DNA of 13,875 nt. It comes from Methanosphaera sp. SHI613 (GTDB lineage Archaea > Methanobacteriota > Methanobacteria > Methanobacteriales > Methanobacteriaceae). A program made the translations under genes and the position numbers. Below the pieces are notes generated by a model, which had not been told where the DNA came from, ran no database searches, and worked only from the letters and a program-made list of their open reading frames with translations. Of the stretch, positions 8,702-13,875 are shown piece by piece. Numbering within the stretch: the stretch's first letter is position 1; each line of letters starts with the position of its first letter. The DNA is taken from assembly GCA_003266145.1 (NCBI GenBank), contig MVJJ01000134.1:1-13875 (forward strand), written 5' to 3'.

Positions 8702-10396
8702 TTGAATATAATAATTATAGGCGGAGGAGCATCCGGATTAACAACAGCATCTAATATTAGAAAATTTGATGAAGAATCACAGATAATTGTATTTACAACT
8801 CAAAAACACGTAGCATATTCACCATGTGCAATTCCTTATGTAATAGGTGGACATATCGATAGTTTTGATGATATTATCATGCACAGGCCAGAAGAATACA
8901 TGCGTAAAAATATCAGAATCTTAACTGAGACAAAAGTAACAGAAATTAACAAAGACCTAACTGAAGTAATCTATGAAGATAAAAAAGGAAATAAACAAGT
9001 AATGAAATATGATAAGCTTGTCATAGCTACTGGTGGTAAGCCATTAATTCCACCAATTCCAGGAAAAGACTTAGATGGAGTATTTAAGGTTAGAACAGTT
9101 GAAGATGGTCAACAGATACAAGCCTATGCTGACAAGTCTCAACGTGTAGTTTTAGTTGGTGGTGGAGCTATTGGATTGGAATTAGGTTCAGAGTTAGCTA
9201 ACAAAGGACTTGAAGTTACAATTGCTGAAATGGTACCTCAACTTTTCCCAAGATCATTTGATAAGGAAATGAGTGATAAATTCCAAGAACACCTTCAAAG
9301 CAATAAAATTGAAATATTAACTGGGGCAGCTGTTGAGTCTATCAACGGAGAGACCAAAGTAGAATCAGTTACAATTGATGGTGTCGAAAAACCAGCAGAT
9401 ATGGTTATCTTATCAACAGGGGTCAGACCTCAAACTGAACTTGCTGAAAGCATTGGCTGTAAAATGGGCAAATTTGCTATTGAAGTAGATGACCATATGG
9501 AAACATCTGTAGAAAATGTTTATGCTGCAGGAGATTGTGTACAAGTAACCAATGCAATTACTGGTGAAATAACATTATCACCTCTGGGAACTACTGCAGT
9601 ACGTCAAGGTATAATACTTGCTAAACACATAACTGGTCATGACATAGAATTCCAGCCAGTACTAAATTCAACAGTTTCACAAATCGGAAATATGGAAATG
9701 GGCGCAATTGGTATTACAGAACAAGAAGCAGTAAAACAGGGAATTGATGTAGTCGTCAGTAGAATTGACTCATTATCAAGGGCTAGATACTATCCTGGAA
9801 GCAAACCATTATTCATTAAATTAATTGCTAAAGTAGATGGTACAATTATTGGTTGTCAAATGTTTGGTCAAGAAGCTGTTGCTGAACGTGTTGATACCAT
9901 GACAGCAATTATGAGTCAAAAACTCAAATGTGAAGATGTAGTATCTATGGAATTTTCATATGCACCTCCTGTATCTACAGTAGTTGATCCTATTGCTCAG
10001 GCTGCTGAAGATTGTCTTGAACAAATAGAACAATTACAATCAGAAGATGATGTCGAAGCTGAATCTGATGAGGAAGTTGTATCTGCTGATGAAGAAGTAG
10101 CAGTTGATGATGAAGCTAATGATGATGCTCAGTCTGATAATGAAGAAGTTGTTGGTACTGAAGAATCTGTTGAAGATGAAGAAGAGTCTGTAGATGTCCA
10201 AGATGAGAATTCTGATGAAAAATTAGAAGAAAATCAAGTTGAAGAATCTGAAGAAATTGCAGATGAGTCTAAAGATGATGTCAAAGAGGACAATGAGGAA
10301 GCTAAAGAAATAAAATCTGTTGTCCGTGATAAAGACATGACACCTGACATGACATTTACTGAATACTTAAGAAGTAATGGTTTTTTAGATAATTAA
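8702..10396 (+). CDS. FAD/NAD(P)H-dependent disulfide-reductase family enzyme (NADH oxidase / CoA-disulfide reductase group) with acidic C-terminal tail
   Basis: 564 residues from TTG 8702, giving MNIIIIGGGASGL, the usual N-terminal FAD-binding strand-turn of this family. Cys42 in AYSPCAIPY is the single redox cysteine of the NADH oxidase/CoA-disulfide reductase group. A second nucleotide fold has G153-x-G155-x-x-G158, and Glu176 at the end of its second strand favours NADH over NADPH. VYAAGDC (Asp278) is the second FAD-contact motif. A C-terminal dimerisation domain runs to about residue 445. Family members usually stop there (about 440-450 residues). This one adds about 118 residues: a Glu/Asp/Ser/Val-rich tail (447-538) and a conserved-looking end (TFTEYLRSNGFLDN). 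The reaction is probably NADH-dependent reduction of oxygen, peroxide or a low-molecular-weight disulfide in the cytoplasm; the exact substrate cannot be read. It has its own promoter and terminator. Confidence 0.9.
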   Translation: MNIIIIGGGASGLTTASNIRKFDEESQIIVFTTQKHVAYSPCAIPYVIGGHIDSFDDIIMHRPEEYMRKNIRILTETKVTEINKDLTEVIYEDKKGNKQVMKYDKLVIATGGKPLIPPIPGKDLDGVFKVRTVEDGQQIQAYADKSQRVVLVGGGAIGLELGSELANKGLEVTIAEMVPQLFPRSFDKEMSDKFQEHLQSNKIEILTGAAVESINGETKVESVTIDGVEKPADMVILSTGVRPQTELAESIGCKMGKFAIEVDDHMETSVENVYAAGDCVQVTNAITGEITLSPLGTTAVRQGIILAKHITGHDIEFQPVLNSTVSQIGNMEMGAIGITEQEAVKQGIDVVVSRIDSLSRARYYPGSKPLFIKLIAKVDGTIIGCQMFGQEAVAERVDTMTAIMSQKLKCEDVVSMEFSYAPPVSTVVDPIAQAAEDCLEQIEQLQSEDDVEAESDEEVVSADEEVAVDDEANDDAQSDNEEVVGTEESVEDEEESVDVQDENSDEKLEENQVEESEEIADESKDDVKEDNEEAKEIKSVVRDKDMTPDMTFTEYLRSNGFLDN

Positions 10397-10410
10397 TCAT
10401 TATTTTCCTA

Positions 10411-10453
10411 TTTTTTTTGAAATTGTTGTTAATCCAATTTCTTACTTTTTTTT
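10411..10453 (+). terminator. Double poly-T terminator after the oxidoreductase gene
   Basis: Two runs of eight T (10411-10418 and 10446-10453) lie within 60 bases of the stop codon, consistent with archaeal oligo-T termination. A third run of nine T at 10522-10530 gives a further stop before the convergent gene. Confidence 0.6.
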
Positions 10454-10530
10454 AAATAATTATATATTATATTTCAAACATATTTCTACTAAATTATTTT
10501 TGTAAAACTAGTTGGGGATTATTTTTTTTT

Positions 10531-10569
10531 AAAAAAAGAATGTATAAGTGAATTGTTCACTTATATACA
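10531..10569 (-). terminator. Hairpin plus T-run terminator of the dehydrogenase gene
   Basis: TATAAGTGAA (10543-10552) and TTCACTTATA (10556-10565) form a perfect 10-bp stem with a three-base loop. In the minus-strand transcript the stem is followed by a short linker and then TTCTTTTTTT (10540-10531). The upper stem arm covers the TAA stop (10561-10563) and the start of the preceding codon. This looks like a bacterial-style intrinsic terminator; in archaea the U-run alone may suffice. Confidence 0.6.
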
Positions 10570-11331
10570 GGTGTATCCACCGTCAACTGCTATTGCTTGA
10601 CCGGTTACATAACTTGATTTAGGTGATGCTAAGTATACAACTGTTGAATCTAATTCTCCGTCAACACCAGATCTTCCTACTGGTACAACTGTTTTTGTGT
10701 ATGCTTTGTATTCATCATTGTCGATTGTTGAACGGGTTAATTCTGTTGGGAATGTACCTGGACAGATAGCGTTTACGGTTATGTTGTATTTTGCCCATTC
10801 AGCTGCTAATTGTCTTGTTAGGTTTACTACTCCACCTTTTGCTGCTGCGTATGGGGAGGTTGGTGTTGCCATTGTTCCTACTAATCCGAACATGGATGCT
10901 GTGTTTATGATACGTCCGTATTTTTGTGGAATCATTGCTTCACGTGCTACAGCTCTTGACATTTTGAATGTACCTGTTAAGTCTACATCTACGGTTTTGT
11001 TCCATTCATCATCTGTTAAGAGTTCTGCTTCTTTGGTTGCACCGTAACCTGCGTTGTTGTGTAATATATCGATTCTTCCATAGTGGTCCATTACTTCTTT
11101 TACACAGTTTTCTACACTTTCGGTGTCTGTTACGTCACATACTACACCTATGCAGTCTACTCCGAGTTCTTTGATTTCTTCTGCTACTTGGTCTAATCTT
11201 TCTTTTCTTCTTCCTGTAACTACGATGTTTGCTCCGTATCTTGCGTATGCTTTTGCCATGTCTACTCCAATACCTGAGCTTGCTCCACTTACTAATGCTA
11301 CTTGTCCTGATAGGTTAAATAAATCATTCAT
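10561..11331 (-). CDS. Short-chain dehydrogenase/reductase (SDR), gluconate 5-dehydrogenase / 3-oxoacyl reductase-like
   Basis: 256 residues, the normal length of a classical SDR. The Rossmann cofactor motif SGASSGIG (residues 15-22), NNAG (92-95), catalytic Ser146, Tyr161 and Lys165 (YAAAK), and the PG motif at 191-192 are all in place. Arg41-Arg42 after the second strand favour NADP(H). The usual catalytic Asn of the helix-4 motif is replaced by Asp117 (VDVDLTG). The family interconverts hydroxyl and keto groups; the sequence resembles gluconate 5-dehydrogenase and FabG-type enzymes most, but the substrate is not determinable. In a methanogen without fatty-acid synthesis, a sugar-acid or polyol role is likelier than FabG (inference). 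The ATG is preceded by AAGGAG with a nine-base gap. Single-gene unit, convergent with the flavoenzyme and divergent from the metal ATPase. Confidence 0.9.
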   Translation of the reverse strand: MNDLFNLSGQVALVSGASSGIGVDMAKAYARYGANIVVTGRRKERLDQVAEEIKELGVDCIGVVCDVTDTESVENCVKEVMDHYGRIDILHNNAGYGATKEAELLTDDEWNKTVDVDLTGTFKMSRAVAREAMIPQKYGRIINTASMFGLVGTMATPTSPYAAAKGGVVNLTRQLAAEWAKYNITVNAICPGTFPTELTRSTIDNDEYKAYTKTVVPVGRSGVDGELDSTVVYLASPKSSYVTGQAIAVDGGYTCI

Positions 11332-11340
11332 GTTTTTGTT

Positions 11341-11346
11341 CTCCTT
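11341..11346 (-). promoter_or_regulatory. Ribosome binding site AAGGAG of the SDR gene
   Basis: The plus strand reads CTCCTT, giving AAGGAG on the coding strand nine bases before the ATG at 11331. This supports the chosen start. Confidence 0.75.
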
Positions 11347-11407
11347 TAATTTATAATATTTGTATGTTATAATTTAACATTATAATTAATTATTTATCAT
11401 TATTTAC

Positions 11408-11417
11408 TTATATATTT
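11408..11417 (-). promoter_or_regulatory. Putative box A of the SDR gene
   Basis: AAATATATAA on the minus strand, about 80 bases before the ATG, resembles an archaeal box A. It would give a leader of about 50 bases. It lies between two copies of a 14-base direct repeat. The AT-rich setting makes this tentative. Confidence 0.35.
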
Positions 11418-11684
11418 ATCATTATTTTTTGCTATTTTATATGTTATTGGTAATTGTTTTTTTAATTTATTATGTTTTCAACATTCTATTTTTTATGATT
11501 TTCCATTAAATTAAATCGCTTTATTGAAGGGATTTTAGCATATTTCTTATTTTTCTAAAATAAAAATTGTATATTATTTTTTTAGATTTTTAAATTTTTT
11601 TTATTTATTTCTTATTTATTTATATTTTGTATTTTTAATACCTATTATTTCACTTTTTTGTTATACATTATTTATTTGTTATAT

Positions 11685-11749
11685 TAATACAAATGTATTA
11701 CTTATTAGTAAATTCATTTATATAGTAGTATTACAATAGTATTACTATA
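11685..11749 (+). promoter_or_regulatory. Putative operator: repeated GTATTAC motif around the ATPase promoter
   Basis: TAGTATTAC occurs twice, at 11726-11734 and 11737-11745, 11 bases apart and so on the same helix face. They lie within a larger imperfect palindrome with arms TATAGTA (11721-11727) and TACTATA (11743-11749). Upstream, TAATAC/GTATTA arms form a palindrome at 11685-11700, and GTATTAC recurs at 11695-11701. The sites flank box A and cover the likely initiation zone, where a repressor would block transcription. A metal-responsive regulator is a guess from the downstream gene. Confidence 0.5.
11717..11724 (+). promoter_or_regulatory. Box A promoter element of the metal ATPase gene
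   Basis: TTTATATA fits the archaeal box A consensus exactly. Initiation about 25 bases downstream would fall near 11745-11750, leaving a leader of about 30 bases containing the ribosome site. A repeated motif sits between this box and the expected start, as expected of an operator. Confidence 0.65.
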
Positions 11750-11765
11750 GAGCAAATATATTTAT

Positions 11766-11773
11766 AAGGAGGT
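11766..11773 (+). promoter_or_regulatory. Strong ribosome binding site AAGGAGGT of the ATPase gene
   Basis: An eight-base Shine-Dalgarno match ends seven bases before the ATG at 11781. It overlaps an inverted copy of the operator-like motif (GTAATACT, 11772-11779). Confidence 0.85.
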
Positions 11774-11780
11774 AATACTA

Positions 11781-13730
11781 ATGAACAAATTCTTAAAACT
11801 AATCGATACATTTGAAAGCTTAGAGATGACTATCGTCGGAGGAATATTCCTGGCAATCAGTTTAATATTCCTACTTATGGGAATAGATGTTCAGACATAT
11901 CTTGATCCGGCATGGATAACGATAATAATCTGCGGACTCCCATTATTATACCTGGCAGTAAGCAGACTGATATATGAACATTGGATATCTTCAGCACTAT
12001 TAATAGTCATGGCAATGATAGCATCTCTACTTATAGGTGAAATATTTGCAGCTGGTGAAGTATGTTTCATCATGGCACTGGGAGCACTCTTAGAAGACTA
12101 TACAGTAGAACGTTCCAAACGGGGACTTGCAGATTTAATAAATCTGAAACCACAAAAGGCCAGAATAATAACACAAGAAAATAATCACATGATAGAAAAA
12201 GAAATAGATGCAAAGCAAGTACGGATTGATGATACAATAAGAGTACTGCCCGGTGAAACAGTACCTGCCGATGGAGTTATAATAAACGGTGACACATCTA
12301 TAGATCAATCAGTAATGACTGGTGAATCACTACCTGTAGATAAGTCAACCGGTGATGAAGTATTTGCCGGAACGTTAAACTTATATGGTGCGATAGATTT
12401 CAAGGCCACCAAGGTAGGTAAGGATTCATCACTTGAAAAACTTATAAAGATGGTACAGGAAGCAGACCAGAAACAGGCACCAACTCAGAGAATCGCCGAT
12501 AAGTGGGCAACATGGCTTGTACCTATAGCACTTGCCATTGCAGTAGTAACATACTTTATAACAGGGGAACTAATAAGGGCAGTAACCATACTAGTAGTAT
12601 TCTGTCCATGTGCATTGATACTCGCTACACCAACGGCAATAATGGCTGCCATCGGCCAGGCAACAAAACACGGCGTACTCATCAAGTCAGGTGAAGCTCT
12701 TGAAAAGATGGGCAAGGTCGACTGTATCGGATTTGACAAGACAGGTACATTAACCTATGGAAATCTCGAATTATCAAAACTAATATCACTTGATGAGGAT
12801 ATATCAGAGGACAAGCTACTTGAATACGTGTCAATAGCCGAACAGAAATCCGAACATCCAATAGGAAAAGCAGTTGTTAGTTATGCTAAAGAACATATAG
12901 GCAACATTCAAGATGTTGATGAATTTGAAATGATACCGGGTAAAGGAGTTATAGTCAAATATGGCAATGATACAGTCTATGCAGGAAATAAAAAATTATT
13001 GGACGATAACAACATACATATGGATAACGATGCAATCAATCAATTGGATTCATTAAGGGATGTTGGTATGGCATCAATTATCGTGGCTGTAAATGATAAA
13101 ATCATTGGACTTGTAGGACTATCAGATGTTCTACGTGAAAATTCTAAAGATGTAATCTGCACCCTTGAAGAAAGCCTTAATACAAGTGTTGAACTTATAA
13201 CTGGTGATAACAAAAAGGCTGCAAATTATTTTGCACAAAAAATAGGTATCAAAAACATTCACTCCGAATTACTTCCTGAAGATAAGGTAGAAATAGTACA
13301 ACAACTAAGGGATTCAGGTAAATGTGTATGTATGGTAGGTGATGGAGTAAATGATGCTCCTGCACTCAAGACTGCTGATGTAAGTGTAGCAATGGCAGGT
13401 ATGGGAAGTGACATAGCAATAGATGCGGCGGATATAGCACTATTAGGGGATGATATTGAAAAACTTCCATATCTTAAAAAATTGTCAAATTCAACATTAT
13501 TCACCATTCACTTAAGCATCACAATATCCATGATAATAAATGCTCTTGCGATAATATGTTCAGTACTCGGACTGTTAAATCCGATTACAGGAGCACTTGT
13601 ACATAATGTCGGTTCATGTGCAGTTGTAATACTGGCCGCATCACTATATGACCGAAACTTCAATGACTATGTGATTAAAAAGGAGACCGTAGAAAAATCT
13701 TCGGATGCAACGAATGCCATTACGATATAA
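11781..13730 (+). CDS. P1B-type heavy-metal-translocating ATPase, substrate uncertain
   Basis: 649 residues with all P-type ATPase signatures: actuator TGES (180-183), metal-binding CPC in helix 6 (275-277), phosphorylated Asp319 in DKTGTLT, the P1B-specific His359-Pro360 (SEHPIGKAV), and GDGVNDAP (520-527). Helices at about 18-35, 44-64, 68-86, 88-105, 245-265, 268-290, 573-600 and 608-624 give the eight-helix P1B topology. It would use ATP to export a transition-metal ion across the cell membrane. There is no N-terminal HMA or CxxC metal-binding domain. Helix 8 carries HNVGS (608-612), which is neither the MxxSS of copper pumps nor the DxG of zinc/cadmium pumps, so the metal is left open. 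Base composition is less AT-rich than the surface-protein gene. A strong box A, repeated motif and AAGGAGGT site precede it, which suggests regulated expression. Confidence 0.92.
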   Translation: MNKFLKLIDTFESLEMTIVGGIFLAISLIFLLMGIDVQTYLDPAWITIIICGLPLLYLAVSRLIYEHWISSALLIVMAMIASLLIGEIFAAGEVCFIMALGALLEDYTVERSKRGLADLINLKPQKARIITQENNHMIEKEIDAKQVRIDDTIRVLPGETVPADGVIINGDTSIDQSVMTGESLPVDKSTGDEVFAGTLNLYGAIDFKATKVGKDSSLEKLIKMVQEADQKQAPTQRIADKWATWLVPIALAIAVVTYFITGELIRAVTILVVFCPCALILATPTAIMAAIGQATKHGVLIKSGEALEKMGKVDCIGFDKTGTLTYGNLELSKLISLDEDISEDKLLEYVSIAEQKSEHPIGKAVVSYAKEHIGNIQDVDEFEMIPGKGVIVKYGNDTVYAGNKKLLDDNNIHMDNDAINQLDSLRDVGMASIIVAVNDKIIGLVGLSDVLRENSKDVICTLEESLNTSVELITGDNKKAANYFAQKIGIKNIHSELLPEDKVEIVQQLRDSGKCVCMVGDGVNDAPALKTADVSVAMAGMGSDIAIDAADIALLGDDIEKLPYLKKLSNSTLFTIHLSITISMIINALAIICSVLGLLNPITGALVHNVGSCAVVILAASLYDRNFNDYVIKKETVEKSSDATNAITI

Positions 13731-13753
13731 TCTTCATTATGTACCTCCGTTTA

Positions 13754-13762
13754 TTTTTTTTT
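13754..13762 (+). terminator. Poly-T terminator after the ATPase gene
   Basis: A run of nine T begins 24 bases after the stop codon, typical of archaeal termination. A second run of six T (13790-13795) follows within a weak GAGTG/CACTC inverted repeat (13770-13800). Confidence 0.6.
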
Positions 13763-13804
13763 AAAATTTGAGTGTTGGCATAAATTATGTTTTTTCACTC
13801 TTGA

Positions 13805-13820
13805 GTAATACTTTTATACA
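13805..13820 (+). promoter_or_regulatory. Possible promoter for a gene beyond the right edge
   Basis: TTTTATACA (13812-13820) resembles box A and is preceded directly by GTAATACT (13805-13812), the inverse of the motif repeated at the ATPase promoter. No start codon with a ribosome site is visible before the window ends, so this is weak. Confidence 0.25.
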
Positions 13821-13875
13821 CTTACTAATTTATTAGCATATGCTTTAGTTAAAATTTAAAATAATTATATTATTA

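Larger units (their letters stand above)
11347..11780. other. Divergent intergenic region, about 430 bp
   Basis: The SDR promoter lies at the left and the ATPase promoter at the right. Between about 11425 and 11680 I see only very T-rich DNA on the plus strand with many short T-runs and a small AT-only stem (11547-11563). I find no convincing gene, RNA gene or riboswitch there. Confidence 0.6.

Noticed and set aside
10697..11356. Plus-strand open frames opposite the SDR gene
   Set aside because: The minus-strand frame carries the full SDR motif set and a ribosome site; the plus-strand frames are shadows.
11547..11563. Seven-base-pair stem in the intergenic region as an RNA gene or terminator
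   Set aside because: It is made only of A and T pairs with a three-base loop, as expected by chance in such AT-rich DNA.
11891..13507. Alternative frames inside the ATPase gene on both strands
   Set aside because: They lie entirely inside a gene with complete P-type ATPase motifs and show no protein-like features of their own.
11781..13730. Calling the ATPase a copper exporter because of CPC
   Set aside because: CPC is shared by several P1B groups. The copper-type helix-8 motif and N-terminal CxxC domains are missing.

Overview
The window looks like chromosome from a very AT-rich methanogenic archaeon of the order Methanobacteriales; a Methanosphaera-like genome fits best, with Methanobrevibacter the main alternative. 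The grounds are: very low GC, a giant Asn-rich adhesin-like surface protein combining a parallel beta-helix with a papain-like cysteine peptidase, archaeal box A promoter elements, strong Shine-Dalgarno sites (AGGTGA, AAGGAG, AAGGAGGT) and poly-T terminators instead of GC-rich hairpins. The genus is inferred from recognition of these traits, not from a database match.

Layout. Bases 1-7920 hold a giant secreted protein that is open at the left edge: only the end of its signal peptide is visible. It runs through an Asn-rich N-terminal part, a beta-helix of about 760 residues, two Ig-like modules, a C1-family peptidase domain with an intact active site, a lectin-like domain and about 840 unrecognised residues. 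Its stop codon overlaps the start of a six-helix membrane protein (7917-8582) in an ATGA junction, so the two form a translationally coupled pair. After a poly-T terminator and a new promoter comes a FAD/NAD(P)-dependent disulfide-reductase-family enzyme (NADH oxidase / CoA-disulfide reductase group, 8702-10396, TTG start) with an unusual acidic C-terminal tail. Facing it on the minus strand is a short-chain dehydrogenase (10561-11331). A divergent intergenic region of about 450 bp separates this from a P1B-type heavy-metal ATPase (11781-13730), whose promoter carries a repeated motif resembling an operator.

How the genes relate. The left two genes form a cell-surface module: the large protein would be exported, and the coupled membrane protein may anchor it, assist its export or protect the cell from its C-terminal region. 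The last possibility, a polymorphic-toxin-like arrangement in which a papain-like peptidase precedes a unique C-terminus and a coupled membrane gene follows, is the most interesting hypothesis here but is unproven. The right three genes are separate transcription units of ordinary accessory metabolism: flavin-dependent redox defence or disulfide chemistry, an SDR dehydrogenase, and metal efflux.

No tRNA, rRNA, CRISPR array, insertion sequence or transposase is visible.
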